Source: Streptomyces sp. Tue 6430
GTDB lineage: Bacteria > Actinomycetota > Actinomycetes > Streptomycetales > Streptomycetaceae
NCBI GenBank assembly: GCA_021568835.1
Contig: JAKGSH010000010.1
Span: forward strand, 3,162,001 to 3,226,000
Reading direction: 5' to 3'
Length of the DNA stretch: 64,000 nucleotides
The notes under the pieces were generated by a model. It had not been told where the DNA came from. It did no database searches and saw only the letters and a program-made list of their open reading frames with translations. Below, piece after piece: positions 36,630 through 45,757 of this stretch; within the stretch, counting starts at the first letter, position 1, and each line of letters opens with the position of its first letter. Made by a program: the position numbers and the translations under genes.

Positions 36630-36646
36630 ACCGAACAATCGGTAGG
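36630..36646 (+). promoter_or_regulatory. Putative PaaR-type TetR operator, site 3
   Basis: ACCGAACAATCGGTAGG differs at two of 17 positions from sites 1 and 2. It lies 58 bp upstream of the first bkd E1-alpha start and 101 bp upstream of bkdR. A Streptomyces-type DnaA box TTGTCCACA is nearby at 36587-36595. Confidence 0.6.
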
Positions 36647-36703
36647 TGAGACGGGTCACAGCCGATCCGTCCCCCGTAGCCACTCCCACGAGGAGGTGCC
36701 GTC

Positions 36704-37836
36704 ATGACGGTCATGGAGCAGCGGGGCGGATACCGGCCGACACCGCCGCCCGCCTGGCAGCCCCGCACCGACCCCGCGCCGCTGCTGCCCGACGCGGAGC
36801 CGTACCGCGTCCTCGGCACCGAGGCGGCCGCCCAGGCCGACCCGGAGCTGCTGCGCCGGCTCCACGCCCAACTGGTGCGCGGCCGTCGGTACAACGTGCA
36901 GGCCACCGCCCTGACCAAGCAGGGCCGCCTCGCCGTCTACCCCTCCAGCACCGGCCAGGAGGCCTGCGAGGTCGCCGCCGCCCTCGTCCTGCAGGAGCAG
37001 GACTGGCTCTTCCCCAGCTACCGCGACACCCTCGCGGTCGTCGCCCGCGGCGTGGACCCGGTGGAGGCCCTCACGCTGCTGCGCGGCGACTGGCACACCG
37101 GCTACGACCCGTACGAGCACCGCGTGGCCCCCTGAGCACCCCGCTCGCCACACAGCTCCCGCACGCCGTGGGCCTCGCCCATGCCGCCCGCCTCAAGGGC
37201 GACGACGTGGTGGCGCTCGCCATGGTCGGCGACGGCGGCACCAGCGAGGGCGACTTCCACGAGGCGCTGAACTTCGCCGCCGTCTGGCGGGCGCCGGTCG
37301 TCTTCCTCGTCCAGAACAACGGATTCGCGATCTCCGTCCCGCTCGCCAAGCAGACCGCCGCGCCCTCGCTGGCCCACAAGGCCGTCGGGTACGGCATGCC
37401 CGGCCGGCTGGTCGACGGCAACGACGCGGCCGCCGTGCACGAGGTGCTCGCCGACGCCGTACGGCACGCCCGCGCGGGCGGCGGTCCCACGCTCGTCGAG
37501 GCGATCACCTACCGCGTGGACGCCCACACCAACGCCGACGACGCGACCCGCTACCGCGGTGACGCCGAGGTCGAGACCTGGCGCGGGCACGACCCGATCG
37601 ACCTGTTGGAACACGAGCTGACCGCGCGCGGGCTGCTCGACGAGGAGACGAAGCAGGCGGCCCGGGACGCCGCCGAGACCATGGCCGCCGACCTGCGCGC
37701 CCGCATGAACCAGGACGCCCCGCTCGACCCCATGGAGCTCTTCGCCCATGTGTACGCCGAGCCCACCACGCAACTTCGTGAACAGCGCGCCCTGCTGCAG
37801 GCCGAGATCGAGGCGGAGCAGGGAGGAACGCACTGA
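36704..37836 (+). CDS. bkdA: Branched-chain keto acid dehydrogenase E1 alpha, operon 1 (frame broken near 37128)
   Basis: ATG 36704 has GAGGAGGTG upstream. A premature TGA at 37133 follows YDPYEHRVAP. One missing C in run 37128-37132 restores STPLATQLPHAVGLAHAARLKGDD and the thiamine diphosphate motif GDGGTSEGDFHEALNFAAVW...QNNGFAIS. The restored product is 377 residues. E1-alpha binds thiamine diphosphate and decarboxylates the keto acids of Leu, Ile and Val, feeding branched fatty-acid starters. Its stop overlaps the E1-beta ATG. Confidence 0.88.
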
Positions 37837-38840
37837 TGACCACCGTCGCCGTCAAGCCCGCCACCATGGCGCAGGCCCTCACGCGCGCCCTGCGCGACGC
37901 GATGGCAGCCGACCCGTCCGTGCACGTCCTCGGTGAGGACGTGGGCACCCTCGGCGGCGTCTTCCGGGTCACCGACGGACTCGCCGCGGAGTTCGGCGAG
38001 GACCGTTGCACGGACACCCCGCTGGCCGAGGCGGGCATCCTCGGCACCGCGGTCGGCATGGCCATGTACGGCCTGCGCCCGGTCGTGGAGATGCAGTTCG
38101 ACGCCTTCGCCTACCCGGCGTTCGAGCAGCTCGTCAGCCATGTCGCCCGCATGCGCAACCGCACCCGCGGCCGCATGCCGCTGCCCGTCACGATCCGCGT
38201 CCCCTACGGCGGCGGCATCGGCGGCGTCGAGCACCACAGCGACTCCTCCGAGGCCTACTACATGGCCACCCCCGGGCTGCACGTCGTCACGCCCGCCACG
38301 GTCGCCGACGCCTACGGCCTGCTGCGCGCCGCCATCGCCTCCGACGATCCGGTCGTCGTCCTCGAGCCCAAGCGCCTGTACTGGTCGAAGGACTCCTGGA
38401 ACCCGGAGGAGCCGTCGGCCGTTGAACCCATCGGCCGCGCGGTGGTGCGGCGCTCGGGCCGGAGCGCCACACTCATCACGTACGGGCCGTCGGTGCCCGT
38501 GTGCCTCGAAGCCGCCGAGGCGGCCCGGGCCGAGGGCTGGGACCTCGAAGTCGTCGACCTGCGCTCCCTGGTGCCGTTCGACGACGAGACGGTCACCGCC
38601 TCGGTGCGGCGGACCGGACGAGCGGTCGTCGTCCATGAATCGGGCTCCTTCGGAGGCCCGGGCGGGGAGATCGCGGCCCGCGTCACGGAGCGCTGCTTCC
38701 ACCACCTGGAAGCGCCGGTGCTGCGCGTCGCCGGGTTCGACATCCCCTATCCGCCGCCGATGCTGGAGCGCCACCACCTGCCCGGCGTCGACCGCATCCT
38801 GGACGCCGTGGCGCGTCTGCAGTGGGAGGCCGAGAGCTGA
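37836..38840 (+). CDS. bkdB: Branched-chain keto acid dehydrogenase E1 beta, operon 1
   Basis: 334 residues. Transketolase pyrimidine-binding domain (LGEDVGTLGGVFRVTDGL, DTPLAEAGILGTAVGMAMYGLRPVVEMQF, RVPYGGGIGGVEHHSDSSEAYY) and the C-terminal domain (LITYGPSVPVCLEAAE, VVVHESGSFGGPGGEIAARV). Forms the E1 heterotetramer with the alpha chain. Overlaps both neighbours by one base (TGATG), so strong coupling. Confidence 0.94.
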   Translation: MTTVAVKPATMAQALTRALRDAMAADPSVHVLGEDVGTLGGVFRVTDGLAAEFGEDRCTDTPLAEAGILGTAVGMAMYGLRPVVEMQFDAFAYPAFEQLVSHVARMRNRTRGRMPLPVTIRVPYGGGIGGVEHHSDSSEAYYMATPGLHVVTPATVADAYGLLRAAIASDDPVVVLEPKRLYWSKDSWNPEEPSAVEPIGRAVVRRSGRSATLITYGPSVPVCLEAAEAARAEGWDLEVVDLRSLVPFDDETVTASVRRTGRAVVVHESGSFGGPGGEIAARVTERCFHHLEAPVLRVAGFDIPYPPPMLERHHLPGVDRILDAVARLQWEAES

Positions 38841-40254
38841 TGGCACAGGTGCTGGAGTTCAAGCTCCCCGACCTCGGGGAGGGACTCACCGAGGCGGAGA
38901 TCGTCCGCTGGCTGGTCGAGGTCGGTGACGTCGTCGCCGTCGACCAGCCGGTCGTCGAGGTCGAGACGGCCAAGGCCATGGTCGAGGTGCCCTGTCCCTA
39001 CGGCGGTGTGGTCACCGCCCGCTTCGGCGAGGAGGGGACGGAACTGCCCGTCGGCGCCCCGCTGATCACGGTCGCCGTGGGCGAACCGGCCTCCGGCGGC
39101 TCGACGGACGCCCCGGACGGGCCGGTCACCGAGGGCACTCGGGACACGCCGGCCGCCGCGGACGGCAAGGGCTCGGGCAACGTCCTCGTGGGGTACGGCA
39201 CCTCCGAGGCGCCCGCGCGCCGCCGCAGGGTGCGGCCGGACCGGCCGGCCCCCGCTCCCGTGTCCGCCCCCGTACCCGCGGCGCCGGCGGTGGCCTCGGC
39301 GAACGGGGGAGTGCGGACCGCGGAGGCGGCGGACGGCCCCGTGGCGGTGATCTCCCCCTCGTGCGCAGGCTGGCCCGTGAGAACGGCATCGACCTGAGGG
39401 AGCTGACCGGCTCCGGCCCCGACGGCCTGATCCTGCGGGCCGACGTGGAGTACGCCCTGCGGGCCGCGGCCGCGCAGGGCCGGACCACCACGGCGACGCC
39501 CGAGCCGCACCCGCGCGTGGTCCCCGGGGCGGCGGTCGTCGCTCCCGTCCCCGCCACGGTCACGGCCGGCACCCGCATCCCGCTCAAGGGCGTCCGCGGG
39601 GCCGTCGCCGACAAGCTCTCCCGCAGTCGGCGCGAGATCCCCGACGCAACCTGCTGGGTCGACGCGGACGCGACCGAGCTGATGCGTGCCCGCGCGGCGA
39701 TGAACGCGGCCGGGGGGCCGAAGATCTCCCTCCTGGCGTTGCTGGCCCGGATCTGCACCGCGGCCCTGGCCCGTTTCCCGGAGCTCAACTCCACCGTCGA
39801 CCAGGAAGCCCGTGAGGTCGTCCGACTGGACCACGTCCACCTCGGCTTCGCCGCCCAGACGGACCGTGGTCTCGTGGTGCCCGTCGTGCGCGACGCGCAC
39901 GCCCGTGACACCGAGGGCCTCGGCGCGGAGTTCGCCCGGCTCACCGAGGCGGCCCGCACCGGCACCCTCACACCGGCCGATCTGACCGGCGGCACGTTCA
40001 CGCTGAACAATTACGGCGTCTTCGGCGTCGACGGCTCCACGCCGATCATCAACCACCCCGAGGCCGCCATGCTCGGCGTCGGCCGCATCATCCCCAAGCC
40101 CTGGGTGCACGAGGGCGAACTGGCCGTGCGTCAGGTCGTCCAGCTCTCGCTCACCTTCGACCACCGGGTGTGCGACGGCGGCACGGCGGGCGGCTTCCTG
40201 CGCCACGTGGCGGACTGCGTGGAACAACCGGCGGTGCTGCTGCGCACCCTGTGA
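38840..40254 (+). CDS. bkdC: Dihydrolipoamide acyltransferase E2, operon 1 (frame broken near 39354)
   Basis: The N-terminal lipoyl domain has Lys45 in VETAKAMVEV. A Pro/Ala linker follows, and the frame breaks in C-run 39354-39358. After restoring one C, VRRLARENGIDLRELTGSGPDGLILRADV (E1/E3-binding domain) and the acyltransferase domain with SLTFDHRVCDGGTAGGF (catalytic His) follow. 471 residues restored. E2 transfers the acyl group from lipoate to CoA. As written, only lipoyl domain and linker would be made. Confidence 0.88.
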
Positions 40255-40261
40255 CCGTGTG

Positions 40262-40293
40262 GGCACTCCGCCGTCCCGTGTGATCGGAGTGCC
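40262..40293. terminator. Inverted repeat after bkd operon 1
   Basis: ggcactccg / cggagtgcc, 9-bp stem with a 14-nt loop, 7 bp after the E2 stop. Weak intrinsic terminator candidate. Confidence 0.5.
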
Positions 40294-40308
40294 GCGCATA
40301 CTCGAGGG

Positions 40309-41378
40309 GTGACTCCGAACGAGCCGTGGGCGGTCACCTCCGGCGATCGCCCCGACCAGGACGCCGCCGCGCCTTTCGAGCAGGGCGCCGGCGGCCTCCC
40401 CGGCCTCCCCGGCCACGACGGCGTCGGTCACGATGCCGTCGTGCTCGCCGGCGGCGGTGCCCGCCGGCTGGGCGGCGCCGACAAGCCCGGTGTGCTGGTG
40501 GGCGGGCGCGCCCTGCTCGACCGGGTGCTCGGCGCCTGCGCCGACGCCAGGACCACGGTCGTCGTCGCGGACCGGCGGCCGACCGCCCGGCCCGTGCGCT
40601 GGGCACGCGAGGATCCGCCCGGCGCGGGACCGGTGGCGGCACTCGGCGCCGGGCTGCGCCACGCCACCGCGGACTTCGTCGTCGTCCTCTCCGCCGACCT
40701 GCCGTTCCTCGCCGCGGACACCGTCCGGCGGCTGCTGACCGCCCTGAGCGCCGAGGGCGCCGAGGGCGCGCTGCTCACCGACGCCGACGGCCGTGACCAG
40801 CCGCTCGTCGCCGTCTATCGCACGTCCGCCCTGCGCCGTGAACTCTCGGCGCTCGGCGAGGAGCACGGCGGCCTCACGGGGCTGCCCCTGCGCCGGCTGA
40901 CCGCCGGTCTCGACCTCACCCGCGTCCCCGACCCCGTCGCGTCCTTCGACTGCGACACCTGGGACGACATCGCCGCCGCCAGAGCACGCATCAGGGAGCA
41001 TGGCCACGTGTTGGACGAATGGATTTCCGCAGTCAAGAACGAGCTGGGCATCGATCTCGAGGTCGACACCGGCGCTCTCCTCGACCTCGCCCGCGACGCC
41101 GCCCACGGAGTGGCCCGGCCGGCGGCTCCCCTGACCACCTTCCTGGTGGGCTACGTCGCCGGGCGGGCGGGGGAGGCCCGGAAGCCGTCGCCGAGGCGAC
41201 CCGCAAGGCCGCCGCCCTGGCGATCCGCTGGGCGGACGAAGCCGGGGAGGCCGACGGGGCCGGTGGGACCGGTGGGACCAGTGGGACGGACGGCGTCGCT
41301 TCCGGTGCCGGGGCCGTCCCGGGACAGCCCGACGTGGCCCCCGACGCCACGCCCGACACGCGCCCGGACGCCGGATGA
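40309..41378 (+). CDS. mobA: MobA-like nucleotidyltransferase fused to DUF6457 (frame broken near 41169)
   Basis: GTG 40309. The N-terminal NTP-transferase domain has VLAGGGARRLGGADKPGVLVGGRALLDRVL, ADLPFLAADTVRRLL and the Asp of CDTWDDIAAAR, as in enzymes that attach GMP to molybdopterin. The C-terminal ~70-residue domain (LDEWISAVKNELGIDLEVDTGALLDLARDAAHGVARPAAPLTTFLVGY) matches DUF6457. Restoring one G in run 41169-41173 gives an Ala/Glu/Gly-rich tail ending at TGA 41378, which overlaps the next ATG (ATGA), supporting the correction. 356 residues. Confidence 0.85.
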
Positions 41379-42798
41379 CCGCCCCCGGCATCCGAAACGG
41401 TGAGGACGCCGAAGATGATCTCGACGTCGAGGAGGCGCTCGCCCTCGTGAAGCACGGCAACCGACCCGCCCGTCCGGCCGTCGGCGCCACACACGACCCG
41501 GCGGTCACGCACAGCGAGGAGCGGGGCTCGCACGGCCGGGGGCATGACGCACGCGTCGGCACCGCCCCCGCCCACGAAGCACGCCACGGGAAGGCCGCCG
41601 TCACCTCCTGGGCCGACGCCCGCGCCCGCGCCGGTCGTGCCGCCCGTTCCCTCGCCGCCCGCCGCCCGCCCGTCTCCGTGCCCCTGGAAGACGCCCTCGG
41701 TCTCGTCCTGGCCGCTCCCCTCGCCGCCCTCACCGACCTGCCCTCCTTCGACACCTCCGCGATGGACGGCTGGGCGGTCGCCGGGCCCGGCCCCTGGGCC
41801 GTACGCGACCAGGGTGTGCTGGCCGGAGAGGCCGGACCCGCACGCCTCGTCGACGGCGAGGCCGTCCGGATCGCCACCGGCGCCCGGATCCCCCCGGACA
41901 CGACCGCGGTACTGCGCAGCGAGCACGGCCGCACCGACGAGAAGGGCCGGCTGCACCCCGACCGCGATCTCCAGCACGGGCAGGACATCCGTCCGCGCGG
42001 CCAGGAGTGCCGCAGCGGTGAGCAGTTGCTGCCCGCCGGAGCGCTGGTGACTCCGGCCGTGCTCGGGCTCGCCGCGGCCGCCGGATACGACACGCTCGCC
42101 GTGGTCCCCCGGCCCCGGGTCGAGGTGCTCGTCCTCGGCGACGAACTCCTCACCGAGGGGCGCCCGCACGACGGGCTCATCCGGGACGCGCTCGGACCGA
42201 TGCTTCCGCCGTGGCTGCGGGCGATGGGCGCCGAGGTGGTGGCGCTGCGCAGGCTCGGCGACGATGCGGAAGCCCTGCACCAGGCCCTCACCACGTCCAC
42301 AGCCGATCTGATCGTCACCACCGGCGGGACGGCCGCGGGCCCGTCGATCATGTTCACCCCACCCTGCGCCGCATCGGCGCCGGACTGCTGGTCGACGGCG
42401 TCGAGGTGCGTCCCGGGCATCCGATGCTGCTGGCCGGGATCACGCGGGACCGGTACCTCGTCGGTCTGCCGGGCAACCCCCTCGCGGCCGTCTCCGGGCT
42501 CCTCACGCTCGCCGAGCCCCTGCTGCGCACCCTCGCCGGCCGCCCCGCCCCGGAGCCGTACACGCTGCCCCTGCGGGAGGTGGCGCACGGTCACCCGCGG
42601 GACACCCGGCTTGTCCCGGTCGTTCTACGAGGCGATCACGCCGTGCCGCTGCACTACAACGGTCCGGCGATGCTGCGGGGCATCGCGGCTGCCGACGCGC
42701 TCGCCGTCGTACCGCCCGGTGGCGCACGGGCCGGCCAGGAGACGGAACTGCTCGATCTTCCGTGGGCGGCGGCCGGGATCGACGCCTGTTTCACGTGA
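41375..42798 (+). CDS. moeA: Molybdopterin molybdenumtransferase MoeA (frame broken near 42343)
   Basis: ATG 41375 overlaps the preceding stop. A ~75-residue acidic/His-rich extension precedes MoeA domains: LEDALGLVLAAPLAALTDLPSFDTSAMDGWAV, GARIPPDTTAVLRSE and PRPRVEVLVLGDELLTEG. The frame slips at 42343. With one base restored, TTGGTAAGPVDHVHPTLRRIG..., LVGLPGNPLAAVSGL and C-terminal domain IV continue to the stop. MoeA inserts molybdate into adenylylated molybdopterin. The stop codon lies inside parS site 1. 474 residues restored. Confidence 0.87.
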
Positions 42799-42801
42799 AA
42801 C
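42788..42801. promoter_or_regulatory. parS site 1 (perfect)
   Basis: GTTTCACGTGAAAC, the ParB-binding palindrome. It overlaps the last codons and the TGA of moeA. Confidence 0.95.
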
Positions 42802-42827
42802 ATCCGAAGAGGGCTAGTCGTCCGGTT

Positions 42828-42841
42828 GTTTCACGTGAAAC
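42828..42841. promoter_or_regulatory. parS site 2 (perfect)
   Basis: GTTTCACGTGAAAC, 40 bp from site 1. Confidence 0.95.
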
Positions 42842-42864
42842 CCCCTGATGGTCCTTCACGACCT

Positions 42865-42878
42865 GTTTCACGTGAAAC
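42865..42878. promoter_or_regulatory. parS site 3 (perfect, extended palindrome)
   Basis: GTTTCACGTGAAAC, 37 bp from site 2; flanking bases extend it to the 20-bp palindrome CCTGTTTCACGTGAAACAGG. Confidence 0.95.
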
Positions 42879-42920
42879 AGGTCGATGGAAGGACGTGCCC
42901 TCAGAAGCCCGCAGTCCGGC

Positions 42921-44036
42921 TCACGCCTGTTCGGCCACCTTCGCCCGGCTCACCGTGATCACCCGGTCCCCCGCCTGAAGCTGCGTGAGGCGGGGGTCGG
43001 CGAAGTCCAGCAGGTCCTTGCCTCGGACGACCGCCACCACCAGGTCCGTGGAGGCGCGCGGCGACTTGCCGGCCTCCTGCCTGGTGACGGGGCGCTCGAT
43101 GAGATCCAGGCCGCTGCCGAGGGTCATGAGGTCCTCCAGTGTTCTGGCCACGGTCGGGCTGACCATGGAGACGCCCAGCAATCGGCCGGCGGAGCTGGAG
43201 CTGGTGACCACGGTGTCCGCGCCGCTCTGCTTGAGCAACGGCACGTTCTCGTCCTCCCGTGCGGCGACGACGATCGTGGCGCGTCTGTTCAGCTGGCGGG
43301 CGGTGAGCGTGACCAGGGCGGCGGTGTCGTCGCGCTGCGGCGCCACGATCACCCGGGAGGCGTGGGCGACCTCGGCCTTGAGCAGCGTCTCCGAACGCGT
43401 GGCGTCCCCCACCACCGACACCAGCCCGTCGTCCCCGGCCGCGTGCGCGGCCTTGTTCTGGACGTCCACCACGACGATCTGCTCCTTGGGGATGCCCTGC
43501 CCGACGAGCGTCTCCACCGCGTGTCGGCCCTTGGTGCCGTAGCCGACGACCACGACATGCCGGTGGGTGCGGCTGCGCCAGCGGTGGATGCGGACCTGCT
43601 GACGGGTGCGCTCGGTGAGGACTTCGAGGGTCGTGCCGACCAGGATGATCAGGAACAGCACGCGCAGTGGCGTGATGACGAGGATGTTGACGAGCCGGGC
43701 CGAGTCGCTGACGGGGGTGATGTCGCCGTAGCCGGTGGTGGAGAGGGTGACGGTGGCGTAGTAGGCGGCGTCGAGGAAATCGACGGATTTGTCGGAGTTA
43801 TCGTTGTAGCCACCGCGGTCGATGTAGACGATCAGTGTGGTGACCAACAGCACCAGCAGGGCGAGGGCGAGGCGCCGCAGCACCTGCTGGAGCGGAGGCA
43901 GGGAGCTCTGCAGCGGCATCGCGATGGAGCGGCCCGCCTCGGCGTCGTCCCGTGCCTCGGCGCGCGAGCGGTACCACAGGGACCGGAAGAGGGAGAGCCG
44001 TCCCGGCCCGGCTGGATGTCGTTCGTGGTCTCGCAT
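42921..44036 (-). CDS. Two-TM potassium channel with RCK (TrkA-N/TrkA-C) domain
   Basis: 371 residues from ATG 44036. The first helix (LALALLVLLVTTLIVYI) is followed by a pore with selectivity filter TLSTTGYGDITPVS, the second helix and a cytosolic Rossmann RCK domain (HVVVVGYGTKGRHAVETLV, VVGDATRSETLLKAEV). A TrkA-C-like end (DLVVAVVRGKDLLDFADPRLTQLQAGDRVITVSR) completes it. The architecture is that of MthK/Kch-type gated K+ channels. A paralogous RCK-only gene is divergent at 44160. Confidence 0.93.
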   Translation of the reverse strand: MRDHERHPAGPGRLSLFRSLWYRSRAEARDDAEAGRSIAMPLQSSLPPLQQVLRRLALALLVLLVTTLIVYIDRGGYNDNSDKSVDFLDAAYYATVTLSTTGYGDITPVSDSARLVNILVITPLRVLFLIILVGTTLEVLTERTRQQVRIHRWRSRTHRHVVVVGYGTKGRHAVETLVGQGIPKEQIVVVDVQNKAAHAAGDDGLVSVVGDATRSETLLKAEVAHASRVIVAPQRDDTAALVTLTARQLNRRATIVVAAREDENVPLLKQSGADTVVTSSSSAGRLLGVSMVSPTVARTLEDLMTLGSGLDLIERPVTRQEAGKSPRASTDLVVAVVRGKDLLDFADPRLTQLQAGDRVITVSRAKVAEQA

Positions 44037-44159
44037 CGCGTGGCCCCCTGTAGTGGTGATCCGATCGGTGGGCACCATGGTTCCTGGCGGAGTCGCACCC
44101 GTCAGGACGCGACACCCGTTTGCGTACCGAGCTTTCGCCCAGCAACCCGGAGGTCCCCC

Positions 44160-44819
44160 TTGCGCGACCACACTGTCGTCGTCGGCTTCGGCACGAAAGG
44201 CCGGTCCGCGATCCGGACCGCCTGTGCGGCGGGGCTGCGGAAGGAGCAGGTCGTCGTGATCGATCCCGGTGCCAGGATGATCGACGCGGCGACGGCTGAA
44301 GGCTACGAGGGTGTGGTCGGTGACGGTACCCGCAGTGACGTCCTGCGGCGGGCGGAGGTGCAGCGGGCGGGCCGGATCATCATCGCGACGGAACGCGACG
44401 ACACGGCCGTGCTCGTGATCCTGACGGCCCGCCAGCTCAATCCGCGGGCGAAGATCGTGGCCGCGGCGCGCGAGGAGGAGAACGCGCCGCTGCTGAAGCA
44501 GTCCGGCGCCGATGAGGTCATCACCAGTGCGGGAGCGGCCGGACGGCTGCTCGGCCTGTCCGTGCTCAGCCCCGCGGCGGGCCGGGTGATGGAGGACCTC
44601 ATCCACCAGGGCAGCGGCCTCGACCTCGTCGAACGGCCGGTCACCAAGGCCGAGGCGGGACGTGCTCCACGCGAGACGGACGACCTGGTGGTGAGTGTCG
44701 TGCGCGGTCACCGGGTGCTGGCCTACGACGATCCGGCCCTCGGGGTGCTGGAGTTGACGGACCGACTCGTCACCATCGTGCGGGTGCCGCCGGAGGCGCC
44801 GAAGGCACTGCGCTTCTGA
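44160..44819 (+). CDS. Stand-alone RCK/TrkA-type NAD-binding protein
   Basis: 219 residues from TTG 44160 (GGAGG six bases upstream). It lacks membrane helices and consists of a Rossmann domain (HTVVVGFGTKGRSAIRTAC, VVGDGTRSDVLRRAEV, LTARQLNPRAKIVAAAREEENAPLLKQSGADEVITS) and a C-terminal RCK half. It aligns closely along its whole length with the RCK part of the divergent K+ channel, so it likely arose by duplication. It may form mixed gating rings with that channel. Confidence 0.88.
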   Translation: MRDHTVVVGFGTKGRSAIRTACAAGLRKEQVVVIDPGARMIDAATAEGYEGVVGDGTRSDVLRRAEVQRAGRIIIATERDDTAVLVILTARQLNPRAKIVAAAREEENAPLLKQSGADEVITSAGAAGRLLGLSVLSPAAGRVMEDLIHQGSGLDLVERPVTKAEAGRAPRETDDLVVSVVRGHRVLAYDDPALGVLELTDRLVTIVRVPPEAPKALRF

Positions 44820-44899
44820 CCGGGCCGCACGCCCTACGTGCGGTCGAGGGACGCGGCCGCACAGCGCAACCGCACTGCGCGGTCGTGGAGGCGCAACCG

Positions 44900-45757
44900 C
44901 TACTTGCGGTTGTAGAGGCGCATCGTCACGGGTCCGAAGACCAGCACGAACAGTCCCGCCCAGCCCAGGGACCAGGCGACCTCGGCGGTCGGCCAGTCGC
45001 CGGCCATCAGCCCGCGCACCGCGGACGCGAGGTGGGTGACCGGGCTGTTGTTCACGAACGCCTGGAGCCAGCCCGGCATGGTCCTCGGGTCGACGAACAC
45101 GTTGGACAGGAAGGTCAGCGGGAAGATCACCATCATGCTGACGCCCATCACCGACTTCTCGGTGCGCAGCAGCAGCCCGAACATGGTCCAGATCCACGAG
45201 AAGGCGAAGGAGAAGACGATCAGCAGGGCGATGCCGGTGAGGACCCCGAGAACCCCGCCGTCCGCCCGGTAGCCGAGGATCATGCCGACGGTGAGCATCA
45301 CCACGGACGCGAGGGCGTAGCGCAGGGCGTCGCCGAGGAGATAGCCGACCATCGTCGAGGGCCGCCAGATCGGCAGCGAGCGGAACCGGTCGAAGACGCC
45401 CTTCTCGATGTCCGTGTTCACCGATACGCCTGTGTACATGGTGATCATCACGACCGACATCACGAGGATGCCGGGCAGCAGGAACTGGATGTACTCCCCG
45501 GGCGAGCCGGCCAGTGCGCCCCCGAAGAGGTACGTGTACATCAGCACCATCATGATCGGGAACGCCGTGACGTCGAACAGCTGCTCCGGCACGTGTTTGA
45601 TCTTGAGGACGGCCCGCCAGCCGAAGGTGAGGGAGGCCGACCAGGCGCTCGGCCGCGGCGGGCGCTCCTTGGCGACCAGCAGCGCCGCGAGGGAGTCGGC
45701 GCGGACCGGCGCGAGGTCCCGGCTCTCGTTCGTCGTCCTCGTCGTCGCGGTGCTCAT
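44900..45757 (-). CDS. ABC-2 type transporter permease (DrrB-like)
   Basis: 285 residues, six predicted membrane helices. Signatures: EQLFDVTAFPIMMVLMYTYLFGGALAG, EYIQFLLPGILVMSVV, GVSVNTDIEKGVFDRFRSLPIWR and NVFVDPRTMPGWLQAFVNNSPVTHLASAVRGL. ATG 45757 overlaps the ATPase stop. It probably exports a drug or lipid with the adjacent DrrA-like ATPase. Divergent from the quinone reductase, with no regulator adjacent. Confidence 0.91.
   Translation of the reverse strand: MSTATTRTTNESRDLAPVRADSLAALLVAKERPPRPSAWSASLTFGWRAVLKIKHVPEQLFDVTAFPIMMVLMYTYLFGGALAGSPGEYIQFLLPGILVMSVVMITMYTGVSVNTDIEKGVFDRFRSLPIWRPSTMVGYLLGDALRYALASVVMLTVGMILGYRADGGVLGVLTGIALLIVFSFAFSWIWTMFGLLLRTEKSVMGVSMMVIFPLTFLSNVFVDPRTMPGWLQAFVNNSPVTHLASAVRGLMAGDWPTAEVAWSLGWAGLFVLVFGPVTMRLYNRK

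Noticed and set aside
44037..44159. Missing pore segment for the plus-strand RCK gene
   Set aside because: The 123 bp upstream has no pore-like sequence in any plus-strand frame, and the TTG start has a strong ribosome-binding site, so the protein is probably naturally pore-less.
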